A DNA stretch of 64,000 nt from Hyaloperonospora brassicae. Its lineage: Eukaryota; Oomycota; Peronosporomycetes; Peronosporales; Peronosporaceae. This document shows, piece by piece, positions 32,994-46,300 of the stretch (position 1 is its first letter; every line of letters begins with the position of its first letter). Where the stretch lies: NCBI GenBank assembly GCA_947650285.1, contig CANTFL010001489.1, positions 124,001 through 188,000 of the forward strand, read 5' to 3'. The notes under the pieces were generated by a model. That model was not told the origin of the DNA and did not search any database. It saw nothing but the letters and a program-made list of their open reading frames with translations. The translations under genes and the position numbers were made by a program.

Positions 32994-34696
32994 CGCTCAC
33001 CGCGCGAGAGACTGAGCAGTTGACGCGAAAAGCGATTCTGCGGTCAGTCAGTCGGTCGGTCGGTCGGTCGGTCGACTGGCACTACCAGTGGGGACAAAGC
33101 GCGTGTGGGCCAGGGCGTGCGGTGGCCCATAATGCCGACCTGTGGGGTGGCCTGGACGACTGGAGTGCGCCGCTGGGCGTGCAGCGGTCGGATCGAGTTG
33201 AACGGGTGATGGAGTTGCAGAGGGAGTGAGAGATCGTGGGTAGGTGGTTACTCGAAATCAGAGACGATCAGGTCTCGAGGTACACCATTGTCGGCGCGAA
33301 AGATCCGCGTTGTGTCGTACCGCCACGCGCAACGCCCCAATCAGATGGCGTGTGCACGACCCCACCCGGTTTTTGCACAGGTCAGTGTCCCAAATCTGTT
33401 GGCACAAACGAATACGGATCCAAACCCGCAGGTGCGTCGGGCGGCCCAGCCGTCCTCTCTCTTGTGGCACAGTGCGTACTTGAGCGCTTTTGTCACGAGC
33501 GATAACGCCACTAGAGCAGTACATTCCGCTCATTTGTTGGATCCGCTGGACAGCCACAGCTTTTGTTCGATCGAAGTCATTGACGTCGATGCAATCGTCA
33601 GGGCTGCTACCGATCGTTCTTGAAGTGGACAACAACATACGTCGAGCGCTGCGAGCGGCTCGAGCATATATACAGGTGATACACAGTACCTCCGCGAGAG
33701 TCGAGCAATAACTGAACAAGTGTCCCGCATGTACGTGATACAGGCGATGTAGATAGACGCACAGTCACACGCAGGAGCTGATATTGCGTTGGTAGAGGAA
33801 GTTGCACTTTATAGGCGTTGGCGACTTGCTGAACGTCAAATGTGGCAAGTCTGAGTCACGGTACTTCATACCGCAGGCAATGGGTGACGAAAGCGATTTC
33901 AGGACTTTTCAACTGTCTGCATCCGACATACTACTTTTTATCGTCATCACTCACCGATCAGGAGTCTTGCTCTTGCTCTCGTGACATAATGGCACATAGC
34001 AATGAAGTCCACGCAATCGCAGGTACTGTGGAAGAAGCCGTACCACCATTGCGAAGAACCTACGTGGAGGAGAGCAATCAAGATATGAAACTCGTTACTC
34101 AATATGTTCACTGACGCCTAGACTGACGCCTAGACTGATGAGACGTGATTGTCGTGAAAGACACCACTTTATGTGTGTTTCATGTTTGTTGCTACCAACG
34201 CAACGCTCCACGGTGGCGAGCGGATAATGCGTTACACAAATGGATGGATCGCCACCGAATCTCGATGGCGATCCATGTATTTAATGGTTCATCCGACCCA
34301 AGCGACCAGTAGCTAACGAAGACACACCATAATGGAAAGCGACGTCACTCCCTTTGCAATCAAAGTGCAGGCGCTCTGATGTTTTTGCTACGTTCAGCTT
34401 TTGACCTTCGTATCTCGATGACCTGGCAACGTGGCAGTAGGACGCAGCAATCGTGTTCTGTATACGCTCAGCCTTTAGCCGATGTAGTATCGTGCGCGCT
34501 AGTCACCTGTATTGTTGATAGCTGAGAGAGCTCTGTACTGGGGATGTATACTGTCAGTCTCTTGATTCATCTGCGTGTGATGCAACGTTGTCTGTCCGAC
34601 TGAACTGCCCCATCCTTGTCTCCTCCGACACATAAAACAGTCCTTTCGATGGCAACTTTCTTCTGATAATCCGAACAATTGCGTGCGCGTCGAGTC
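32994..34696. other. Intergenic, with GGTC repeat near the transporter start
   Basis: The first part holds the promoter and leader of the MFS gene. No supported gene from 33200 to 34696. Open frames at 33236-33719 overlap on both strands without domain signal. Confidence 0.5.
33042..33075 (-). repeat. (GACC)n tetranucleotide repeat upstream of the transporter
   Basis: CGGT units on the plus strand, which read CGACCGACC on the transporter's coding strand, 49-82 nt before its ATG. Same unit and orientation as the repeat before the FYVE-START gene at 3447-3475. Confidence 0.9.
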
Positions 34697-37600
34697 ATGG
34701 CGACTAAGGTGAGTAAATGACTACCACGATAAGTGAGCGACTTAAGAAGCTTTCGGTCTTTCTAGCGCACCACCACGCGGGGGATACCGTAAGTCACCTC
34801 CGTATCGATAGTGGGAACGCCATGGTACACTCGCGGTGTCAGCGCGGCAGTGCATGATCCGATTGTCTGAGAGAGCACAAAGCCGCCCAGTCTATTGAGC
34901 TTCCTGAGCACCCGTGCCAATATCGCCAATACTCACGCAACCGATAGATATCGAATGTTAGTCGCAGTCTGGCGTCCTTCTTGAAGACCCATGGAACTTA
35001 TCGAGCGCTCTCGAAGCAGCACGTGGTGGAGGTATACAGGACGTGCCAGTTGACGGCGCGGGCTGGTTCATCGAATCGTGTCAAAATGGCACATGTAATC
35101 ACGGTAATCAAGGACAAGATCCTTGTGAAGGATGTGGCGATCCGTTGACTGATTGTGGGGATGGATGGTGGTAGTCAATGAGCTAAAGTACGCCGACAAG
35201 AGCATCGGAAGTAGAGACGTTGAGCCTCGAGCTTACATGGAGAAGCTGTTCTACGACGTTGGATTTTTAGAGGTGACGCAGAATGAAAAAGAACAGATGC
35301 TGGTTTCCTTTGGCTACTTCGTCGAGAAGTTTTCCTAGGACCTGCTGAATCTGGTGCCGGTGTTGCTGAAGTGGACTGAAGGTGCACTGGAAAAGCAGTT
35401 CTCGAGCTCTTTGCCCGAAATAATGATGACCCATGGACTGCTGTTTACTTTGAACCGACTACTGTGTGATTCACAACGATATACATAAGATGAAAGCATG
35501 CGCAAAGAAATTTTCTCGTGAGCTGTGTCGTGAGGGGGATGCAAAAACGCTTCTGAAGTATGCTCTGACTTTTTGCGCAGGTATTTGCTCACGGTATTTA
35601 CTACAGAAGCTGACGGCAATCTATTGCGCTACTGGAATTCTGCTGCTTACGCGAGAGCAAGACGGTATGATTGCTTTTTGCTATGAGGGTCACTGTAAAT
35701 AACTGTGACATCCTTACCTAGGTCAAATAGCACGCATTGCGTGTTATAGAACAACTTTTGAGGCAACAAATGTGCTCCGTTTGGAAAGAAAAGACGACTC
35801 GCGCAAGAAATGCTTGAACCAAGTTTTAAAAGAAAATCTCCAAGTTCTGGGTGATTCTAGTGCTAGTTCATCCATGATGGCGTTTGTAGTGCAGTGCCTT
35901 GGATGGACAGCTCGGTAGGTATACGTTTATCTTGGAGAAAAAACTATGTTCAGTTTGGAGAAAGGCTGCAGGCTCTTCGTGAGTTCTTTTGGCACTAGAT
36001 GCAAAAGCCACAGGAAGGAAGTGTGCTATTTATTTTACTGATTCGTGCATAGCACTAGGCAGTTTGTGAAAGAGGTAAGGATGTCATCTCATCGCTAGTA
36101 AGACTTCGGACGTGGGCTAATATTTACACGAACGATGCGTGTATATAGCTTCACGACGTTCAGCTGCAATGCTATATCAATTGGTGAGATACATGCTGTT
36201 TCGTTTGTTGAAAGCTTACCCTCAGTGCCTGTACGACCCAAAGGTGATGTTATAGACGCCAGTTGCCGCAGCATGATCAACTTTGTCGACTTGGACGTTG
36301 CTAGATCCTTTTGTCTATCGCATTGTGCTACACGTACTGATGCTGACCATATCGAATGTCACAGCATCATATTAAGAGATACGACAGTCATTGCTGTATC
36401 ACGCAAAAGTTGTCACTTACTGTTGCATCGGTTCTAACAACGCTCCCGATGTAATAGCTTATTTGTCATCTTGATACAGGCGAGTCAGAAACAAGTCTTT
36501 TGTATGACTACGAAATTTTTGGCTGGCTTTGCTCAACAGACACTCAGAAGCCCTTATGTGAATCGCACTGAATTCAACGACCACCGCCAGCGATGAACTG
36601 AGATGAAAGAGCTAGCGGTGGTTATGGGATCGCTTCAAAGGATTGTCTTCGATTCCACTATAGAAGGTGTCTTCGGCATCATCTCTCAGCTTGATCTCAC
36701 CTATCGATTCAATTTGCCGACAGCCCCGACAACGGTACAAATTTGTCCGAATACGTCGTGCGCGTTGTATGTACAGTGCGCACTCGAAGCGTTTGTTTGT
36801 GGCTCTCATGTCAAAATATATAGCTGGCTATACCTCGCGACCACTCGATCATTGTCAGCTTGACAGGATTTGTAGACAAGGTCGTCTGGAAAGATCTCGA
36901 GACCCTTGCTGCTTCCATGGGAACGTTGACCGCGTTAAATTGAAACTCTGGCAGGCTATGTACTCAGTGCTTGTTGTGGCGATGGAGTAGATTTTATCAA
37001 CTATGTACTACGTTTTTACCGTTGCTACGAAGCTACCGCTGGTGTCATGCTTATACCAAACTGGAGCTGTATTCACAATGGCAATGTATGATCTAAAACA
37101 CAGAATACCGTGTCAGGGTCTAGCAAACCTGACGCTTCTCGCTTCAGAAATGACTTGACGATTTTTGTCCATAGGGTGTGTGCAAAATACATTTTTGCCA
37201 AGAAGAGGTGTCGTTGGCGTGTGCCGAATTCGTTTTGAAAGCGTCACTGGGATTAGTAAGTATTAGCCATATCTCGACACCGTCATATCCATCATGGAAC
37301 TTGGTAGTTCGTATCTAGTTGCCGCAATTATCGCCGGCACGGCATTGGACTCCGGCAATAAGGATGCCCAAGCAAGCTAGAAGACGTGGTGCACGAGTTT
37401 GTGCCGCTCTTTTTCGTGTGTCTCGATCAAGAAGACTTACGCCGTAGTGGTAGCGAATTGTTGGTTTTAGAGTCGGTCGGAAAGGATGTGGTTCACATTG
37501 ATATTATCAAAGCATTGGGCTTTGCTCAAGTACAGCGCTGTGTCTTGCCACTTCTACAAAAATGGGGTGGAAAAGCGTCGCTCATATTGAGCCAGTGTCC

Positions 37601-39721
37601 ACTCATCACTGATGACAGAAGAGAGACGGGATGTATATCTTCGCCTTCCTTTCATTTGAAACTTGTAGGCGGTGATGCGTCATTCCCGCTAGCGATGGAT
37701 CATATTCTGTCGCATCTTGGGGAATGGGAAGCCCATTACTCCGTCTGAAACGTGAGTCCGAAAGCAGGCGAAGGCTTTCATACCCTCGTTTGCTACTTTT
37801 GCGAAAAGACGACAATGCTTCCTTTCTCATACAGCCGGGCAGAAAACTGTTTTTTATGATATGTGGCGCGCGAAGTAACTACACGCGTTGTGCGCTTGGC
37901 TACAGATCCAGAGGCACTTTATAGGTATCTATTAGAGCCTTCGCTATTCCAGCTACTCCACTGGCTAGCGACAATAACGGCGCGTTTCCGTTCGAGTATG
38001 CAAACGTGCTGGATGAGCGAACACGGAGTTTGTCGGCCTCGAGACCAGCTGTTGGCGCGATTTCTACTCGATGCATCGCATCACTTCTCCTTTTAGCTGT
38101 TGAGGACAATACAGCACGGATAACCATCGACGACTTGTTTGAGCGAGTGTTTTCATTGTCTCGCCACCCTTAGATAACGCAGCGCAGTGGATTTGCAGCC
38201 ACGATTTACTGTTTCCTTCGATCTCTAAACAAAGCGGACGGGGTCGCATTGATAAAGTATGCGCTTCCGTATCTATAAATATTTCGTTACGCGTTGCGTT
38301 TGGGCAACAGAGAGTCTCTGATCACGAGCTCTGGGGTTCATATATTGCGAGACGTAATAACAAAAGAAATGACGGAAAGTGAACGTAGTGTATCTTGCTT
38401 TCCTCGTCCCTATTCAGATGCAGCTACCGCAACGCGACGTAGTGACTCAATCGAAAGTGTTGGCATTGTGCAACAAACCACGATTTGGTTGTTCCAGCAG
38501 TGCTTGGAGCACGCGAGGTCGTGTTTTGTTGTCTGTGAAAGCAACTCTTCATGTCATTTGACGCATCGATATGTCGATCAACTATTGAGTAGATAAAGGA
38601 GTACGCGTCATAACATGACAGAAATCTCTCGCAGCTGTACTGGCATCAGAAGGATCACACGCTCATACCCTTTGAGCTGATTTGGTAGCGACATAGAAAG
38701 CTTTTGTGCGTGTGGTGCTGAATCTTAACATGAAAGTGCAAAACGGAAGCACATCACTCACGCAATGGATATCTCAGAATGTGGCTGTCACCGGCGCTTT
38801 CGTGGGCGATTGCGGCTTTCCTGAAGTACGAGGATTATTGGGCAGAATTGTCGAAGCAATCGCACTGTACTTATCTGTTTTGGTATTGTCATCATGTTAT
38901 CGATAAGCCATTGTAGCAAAAGCCTTCGTAAAGTTGTAAAGTAGATGATCGATTGTTTAAGCCGGTGTGGCGTAGAAGCTTTTCGTGGCGTTATCGCATC
39001 GCTCTGATGGATGGGCGAATAGAACAAAGCTATTTAACGATATGTTAATGCTCGTCTAATGGAGCGCTGCAAAGACTGGGATTGCCAAATGCGGGGCGTG
39101 ATGGCTGCTTTGCTTTCCACGGCATCTTCGCGAACGACGAGCGCGAAACGCACTGATTAATTCCTTAAACAGTTAAAATCGATCGAGTCTCTAACCATTT
39201 TTGGAAGCGAGGTGTGTAAATGAATGATCCACGGATGGAAGTACAATACTGTGATGTAGCCTTAGTTCCGGTGTCTTGTAGATTCTGAAAGCTGAAGTAT
39301 CACATATCCTGGAACATGCTTCGACCTTTTCTCTTGTAGCATACAAGGGCAATACATTATGGATACGACTCCGCCCAGACCCAGCGTGTAACTGCTGTGG
39401 TATAAAAAGCGGTAGAGTTTGTGACTGGGAAATTACTATGTAACTCGCGACAAGTGCTTACCAACAGTTGTGTTAAGCCTTCGCATAGCAACTTATCTCG
39501 ATCTATTTCTAAGCTTGAGATGCGGAAGCGACGCGCGATTGACCTGCTTTTGTTTTCGCTAATGATGTCGACGCCTTTCACATTTTGGGCAATTTTTGCT
39601 GCGAGTGTTTCGTTTTGAGATTCACTAGATCAAGTCGACCGACTGGGATATTATTACAAAATAATGTGACGGAATTCCACCAATTTCTCACAAAGTTAAA
39701 AGCTGATGCAGCAAATACAGA

Positions 39722-40004
39722 TTTTTATGCCGTGTGACCCCTCAGACCGCCCGGGGGTGATCTGCGAGTACCGCGGCTCGGTTTGAACTCGCCAGGGGCC
39801 CACACCCCTCATTACACTATGGGGCTTTTCGGCTAGTAGGGCCTCCAGCCCACCCAACTATCACACACCCTTCGGTGCGGGTTGGCAGGGCGGCCACCCA
39901 TTGGGTGGTTGCTCGTCATACTTTATTAGCCTATCTCCGGCGCCCTGTAATCGAACCCCCTCCAGGATATCGATCCAGGTACCTCCCGGTCCCAGATCCA
40001 GTGG
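39722..40004 (-). mobile_element. SINE-like insertion with 15-bp target-site duplication
   Basis: Flanked by TGCAGCAAATACAGA (39707-39721) and TGCAGTAAATACAGA (40005-40019), a 15-bp duplication with one mismatch. On the minus strand the element ends in a short A run (ATAAAAAT) next to the left duplication. About 55 nt from its 5' end it has GGTTCGATTAC, matching a Pol III B-box. The size (283 bp), tail and B-box point to a tRNA-derived SINE. It is GC-richer than its surroundings. Removing it rejoins coding-like sequence of the PIKK pseudogene. Confidence 0.75.
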
Positions 40005-41867
40005 TGCAGTAAATACAGAACAAACACTGTCGTTGCTGCAAGTCGTCCGATACGTTTGCAGCTATGTCAACATTGTTCGGAAATGATGGTCAAAATTGGA
40101 CGTATTAGCCCAGAACCCCGGTATCCAAAATGCCATGATCGAGTTGCATAAGCAGCGCGGATGCAATTACTTAAATAAAACTGAGGTTTTACGTATAGTA
40201 GCTTTCTTAAAACTCATTTCAAGTCTTGTTTTACGTAACGAGCATGCCCCTACTAACGATCCAGACGCCCTGATCGAGTTCTTTGACGCTGAGTTTCTGG
40301 CGATCTCCGTTGATGTCGCACGCGGGTCAAAGGACTTTAATTTGTTCAAATTGCTGTTTTGCAGCTGTTGCGTATCGTCGAACAAAGCAAATAAATTCCA
40401 TATCTTAAAGCCATTCATCTTAGCCTAAATGAAGCAAGCAAGCATGTCTTTTCTGCAGAAATGATGCAGATACTGGCGACAGTCTTAGTTCCACTCAGTA
40501 GCGAAGCATATCCAACGTAGACAAAGGACGATGAGCTGGGATGAATGAAATTGGCAGAGCTCACGGATGTCTTGCTGGATCTGACGCTGGATGTCACGAT
40601 TCGCTTATCGCCTCGAGGATGTGCTCACAGCCCTGGTTGAGTGTCAAACGGGAGAAACGGTGCAGCGCTTTTACTTGATAGCTAGCCCCATCAAGAAGTC
40701 CAGCATCATAAGAATGCTAGCGACTTTGATTTCATCTTCGATCGCGGTCGTGTTTGAAGGAAGCCGCATTGGCGTGTTTGTGGCATTTTGTTTGGTCAAG
40801 ATCATGTATTGCCTATGGATCCCGACGTAATCTGGGTCGATATCAATACCGCTGTCATGGGTCACAATAATGATAAGGGTAGGGGGTTCACAATGCTCGT
40901 ATGCACATGTGCCAGTAACATGGCGACGATAGCACACGGTAACATCAACGATCATGTTCGCTCGGTATGTTGCGCCGCATATTGCTGTCTGCTGACCGTC
41001 ATGTCACGACTCAAAAACAGGAGAAGATTTTTGACCAAATTTTAGTTCATTTGCCTCTGATTAAGGTTCATTAATCACTCCCGTGGGTACGAATTGCGTG
41101 TCGAGACAGAAATCTTTACCGCTATACCTTTGTCGATTTTGTCAATGACTTCTCTTCGAGCGAGAATTGATACAGATACATCAGCAACGTTGAAGCGGAA
41201 CGAGTCCGCTTCTCTTCATTTCTTTGCACCAAGCAGCTTGATTGTCGATCTTGACCCAATCTTAAACTCCACGATGGACATGCACTTGGATACCGAACAG
41301 CAGACGACCGCTACATACTAAAACGTTTAAATTGAACTAGATACGATCTCCCAGCATCCCTGCATGTACCAGTACCATGCATACTGGTGCAAGTGGAAGC
41401 AGATTATTGCTGTGATTGGAACAGAACGAAGATGCATGGCTGGATGAGAACACTCTATGACGTGGCTGCTGCTCGTTCAGCGAGTGAAAGCGTGTGGTTG
41501 TAATGGCAATGGTGGTGATACACAATCCAAAAGTGTTTGCAATGTACAGATCGACAGGGATAGATGCAGTGCTAGGCGCATTGTTCGACGTTTGTGCGTC
41601 ACAGAACGTCCCAGATTGTAATCATATTTTCCGTGATTGTTGCAACCTCGTGCTGAATTGTTGGGGCGATGTGGCACCATCGTCGTTGAATGATGCTCCT
41701 AGCAAATTTATGAATGAGCTGATAACACAATGCTTTGTTCGCAATATAATTGTTTGAGATAGCAATGTGACCCTCATGTTAGAAGTAGATAGGTCTCTGG
41801 AAGATTTGGCGCGCACGAACATCGTTCCATGACCAATGACTATAATGTAGACGATGAAGATAAGATC

Positions 41868-42260
41868 ATCCATTCCCAAATTTTCAAGGTTCACCCCAAG
41901 CCTATATTTTCTCCCCCTTCGGGGGGCACTTCGGAGGGAATCCTTCCCTAGGGGAGCCGAAGAGGTCTGAGTTCTGCCTCGAGCAAGCTGCACTCGCAGT
42001 CTTGGGTGTGGGCGCAGTGGACCGACGGGTCGCGCAAGCGGCCTAAAATGGGTAGTTTACGGAATGGAGGCGTACCCCTCGCCACGTGTCGCCGCTGCGG
42101 CGGCCGCACAAGCCAGTTCGACGGACGGACGGTCGCGCGAGCGGCCACAACGGGGAAGATACTACGGCTGACGGCGCCCTACGCCACACGTCTCCGCTTC
42201 GGGTCGTGACAGTCAGTCTGATAATATTGCTGATCAATCCTTGTAGCACAACTCAAGCAC
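41868..42260. mobile_element. Unclassified GC-rich insertion
   Basis: An abrupt GC-rich block in AT-rich sequence. It opens with compact palindromes (CCCCCTTCGGGGGG, then GGGAATCCTTCCC) and includes GC-rich runs such as CGCCGCTGCGGCGGCCGC. Its edges are not certain, and no target-site duplication or coding capacity was seen. It could be a SINE, MITE or Helitron-like end. Confidence 0.45.
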
Positions 42261-44626
42261 GGATATTGTAGGTCGACATCGTACCTAAAAATACCTGAAA
42301 TACAAAACAAGACAACAAAAACAAGATATGATCATCAATACTGCTAAGCATTTATGGATCTCAAAGCTTTAGCGCGACGTTGTATGTTAGCCTCGCCAAC
42401 TAGGGGGCATCTTAGGATCAGGCAGAGCCTACGATTGGGGAGGACATCATGAGCGTGATGACACGCAAGAAAACGTTGATGTACATCCGATTAGCCAAAG
42501 TATGCAGTCTCTACGTAAATTCCAACACCAACTACTCGCGAAATGGAAGTTTATGCACAACAAAAACAAGCTGATCGACCGTTCGTAAAACAACGAGGAT
42601 GTTGGGCGCGTTCTGGATCTACTACGCAATGCTTTAATCCATCATCCTCGAATCATTGGTTCGGTTATGCTATAGCGTCTGTCTTTTGCGCTGCCAAGCG
42701 ATGTAATTAGCGATTCGCGGGATTTGCTAGCATCTGAGACTTTGAGCAGCGCGGCTACAAACAAGCGTGCCCCAAAGGAAATATTTAACCATGTGCATCC
42801 TACCATCTGACGCTTTATTGCTCACCGTCACTCTAGTGTGCACTTCACTACCCTATGAGCAATGACATGTCTTATAGATTGTTTGAATATGTCTAAGACA
42901 AATAGATTGTTCGCGGGCCAAGCGAAACGAGGTCCGGGCATGCTCAAGCATTAGTGAAATTAGGACCTTTCGGTTTGCAAGTAAAGACTGTTTGCCGCGG
43001 CCAAAAAACTGGTCGATAAGGTTTTGCCGAGCTGTATGAAAGCTCAGGTTCGAGCCTCTCTTCCGCGCGCTTTATGTAATCATAATGATTAGTGCAGAAA
43101 TAATACTTTTGCGGACTGGAGTACTTCCTGTAACAAGTTGGTGTTGCGTACAACAATGGCCCACGTCGATTGGGAATATGCGCGTTGGAGCACTTCTAGT
43201 TCAACTGGAGGACGACAATGTTGTCAAGGATAGTTGGGACACCAATGTTGCAGTTGTGTGAGCTTCTAGATACGGAGTTCTGGAATCTAGTATGTATATA
43301 CATTTTGCAGTGCTACAAAGAGCATGTGAGACCGACAAAGAAAGTTAAACGACAATTTGCTTTCCATTTTGTGCTGCAATATACAAGCGTGTAACTAAGA
43401 TTTAAACTTCTGACGTATTGGCGGGTTCTTGCACCGACCGGCCTTTGCAAGTTTTCGGTGCACAACACTCAGGTAATTATTGATGTTATATGTACTAATG
43501 TAATCGATGGCATGTCAAGAGAGAGCAGCAAATGTCTGCGACCAGTTTCCGACCGCATGGGGAACGGAAAGTACGCAGAACATACATTGATGTGCAAGCA
43601 AAATTACCGTCAATGATGCCTCTGTATTTTTGTAGAAGCTAAAATATTACAGTCACGCCGGGACTTGACTGATAGTAATTGTGTTAAAGACACCTTATCA
43701 TCGTAGACATTGCCCATTCCAGTAAACTTTCTCGAATCCAGGCAAGACGCGGTCGCTTTGCATGAACTATCGCCCGTTCTATTTGAAATTTAAGCGATAG
43801 GATTGCTCTTTGGTATAGTTCCGGTGCCCATAAATTTAAACAAGCCACACTCAGTATTTTGTCGCAGAAATCATGCGGCATTGCACTGGACGGAAACGTT
43901 TTTACAGAACGTCATATCTACACGGATTTTTATCCGGAAAAATTGCGCTATGCTGCGACAAGATAGCTTCCAAGAGTTTAGTCCAAGACCAACATGCTCT
44001 GCTTATGAAATCGAAAAAAATTATATCACGCTGCGTGATGCAGTGGGTCTCATCATGGCACTATGCGAGATTCAGGTCAACACATCAAGCTTATTATGTT
44101 TATTTAATTATTGACGGTTGTGACAACTTCGAAGTTCGAAAGGTCTGGAAATTGAAAAGATCTAGCATAGCTAAACAAGCGGACATTGTTTCTACCGAAA
44201 TACTCGTCTATATACGACGGTTGCGTCGTATCTGCGTACTTAATAGGTACTGTCAGAATCTCTGAGCAGTACGCGATAATATTCATTCTACCACGGGTTC
44301 TTGTGGAAGCAGGCCTATCGAATGCAAGTGTCTCCTTGGTGAGCTTGCATTGGATGATCGAATACATCACAGGATGCAAGGAACGAACAGGGATTTAAAA
44401 TGGGATCTTTAAGTAATTGGTATCGCTAGCTGAGACGTCTGCACAAGTTGTTAAGGACCGCACAAGTCAAATCACTTGACATCTTAATTGACGTTATGTT
44501 GTGGAGCAGAAGACTTCAAGTATGTTCTTCAAGCACAACTACCTGATGATCTTCTACTCTCTGTCGCATCGTATTAAAGGCGGAGGGTATTTTGGAGTCA
44601 CAAACAAGCACAATTTATGGTGATAA

Positions 44627-45703
44627 TGTGGTGGAGTGGCGATCGCTCAATTTATGAGTCGATCCCAACTCTCCACTGGCACCCGAACGACCAACTAACG
44701 GAGGGGGTACTCCGATTCCGTGTGTGTTGCCTTCCTCACCTTGTGTACCCGTCGGTAGGGCGGGTTGCACTCTTCCGGGTGGACTCGTGTCGAAGGAAAA
44801 CTGGACCGTGTTGGAGATGGGGTTGTGATTGTGCGGAAATCTTCACGAGATCACGGGGTACTCGTGGGTAATGATATAAGTTACCCTGATCTCAACGAGA
44901 TCGCCTTGTCCACTATGTGGTAGCTTGATCCGCGTGCCTTCTCGCGAATCTTCCGCATTGACTTTACGTGTCTTGTTGCGTCCGATCGCAGTTGATGTTG
45001 CTTGAGAGTTCTTGAACACACCTGGCCAAAACAATCCAGGTGTGACACTCGCGTAGACGTGTAGCGCGACTCTTTATTCGACGGGGGGCCAAAGATCCTA
45101 CCCGGAAGAGATAACGTATGCCTTGTGAAGTAAATTGAGCTCTGTTTAATGTTAACCAACCGACCTAAACCCTACCCCTATGCCTATCCGTATATATTAA
45201 CCAGATGACACGCGTCGCCTTTCCAGGAAGATCGTCCCCTCGCATTTATGTGGTCCACACCCAGTATATCCACCGTTGTATCTTCTTGTGGCCCACCCAT
45301 GATATCCTTGTGATCCCACTTAGCGGATCGGATCCCACTTAGCGGATCGTGATCCCACTTAGCGGATCGTGATCCCACTTAGCGGATCGTGATCCCGTTA
45401 GCGGATCGCAGCTGGAGGTCAGGCATGCGATCCTGGGTTAGGATCGCGGTCTTCCAATGAGATCGAGGGTCTTGTATTGCCATTTCTCACGACGGATTGC
45501 GTAATCAAAACGGGTGTGACTATCCCATAGCCTCATTCCAGGCTGGGCGATCCTGTCCACTTGGGGTTTGGGTACGCTATTGCCAGCCACCCATTCCAGC
45601 TTGTATCCACCAATCATAGCATTCTTGGCTTAACTGGAACGTGTGACCCTTTGGATCGCCGATCCCAGTCCCAAGGAGATTTCTTTGTGACCGCTTTGCC
45701 ACA
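44627..45703 (-). mobile_element. Solo LTR of the element C family, reverse orientation
   Basis: 1077 bp. On the minus strand it starts TGTGGCAAAGCGG and ends CTCCACCACA, near-identical to the element C LTR at 56932-58008 and exactly the same length. Flanked by ATAA on both sides (44623-44626 and 45704-45707), a 4-bp target-site duplication. It contains four AGCGGATC..GATCCCACTT units plus one variant. It lies inside the PIKK pseudogene and marks LTR-LTR recombination after insertion. Confidence 0.93.
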
Positions 45704-46300
45704 ATAACCTTCGGGGCTTGAAGATGGCGCCACAGGATACCGTTGTTACAGACTACGTTACATAGGGACGTTGAGCAAGTGGGAAGCATATGCAATAACA
45801 TATTACAGGTAAGACAAAAAGGTTTGTGGTTGTTAAGCTGAAGCAGCGTTCACCATATCTGGATCCGGTTGTCGATAGCTATATGCAGTGGTTTTTGAAT
45901 ATGTCGCAAGCAGCACGATTTGATAGTGTTTAGCTTCTGACAAGTCCTCAAACTTTATTGAAAAAGCTGCGCAAGTCTCGACAAGGCAGGAGCCTTATAT
46001 GTCAAAATCACCAGTTAAAGCGTGCTTTTCCTACCTGTCGATAGGTATCAATCCCCATGGTACGCGTACGTGTCGAAACCTATTACAACACTTTCCCTAG
46101 AATGTGAAGGCTATCCAGCTCAGAGGTGTCGACATAACGCTCAGAGCTAATTCGATATCTGTCGATAATTTCGGGGATTGATGAAGTGCTATCGCGCGCC
46201 AAATATGGTCGGCGAAATATTTACCTGGTAGAGCAAAGCAGCTCATTCGATGTGCTGGATGCTCAGAGAAGAATCCACAATACTGCCGGTGAGGATAGAA

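Larger units (their letters stand above)
34697..46300 (+). pseudogene. PRKDC: Decayed DNA-PKcs-like PIKK gene, with insertions
   Basis: No long frame survives, but protein-like segments follow one another on the plus strand in the order of DNA-dependent protein kinase catalytic subunits (compared from memory, no alignment run). A start is plausible at 34697 (ATGGCGACTAAG|GTGAGT, 57-nt intron). Segments: AYMEKLFYDVGFLEV..SFGYFVEKF (35225-35335); RLATDPEALYRYLLEPS then LLHWL (37893-37970); LFERVFSLSRHP (about 38136-38170); an ARM-like stretch at 40096-40428; IFRDCCNLVLNCW (41618-41660); VLDLLRNALIHHPRIIGSV (about 42610-42670); VGLIMALCEIQVNTS (44043-44090); and a FAT-like RYIGTLSKWEAYAI after the solo LTR (about 45751-45795). 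Stops and frame changes separate them. The kinase domain was not found before 48 kb. Insertions at 39722-40004, about 41868-42260 and 44627-45703 split it. DNA-PKcs acts in non-homologous end joining. A related giant HEAT/FAT protein is the alternative. Confidence 0.6.
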
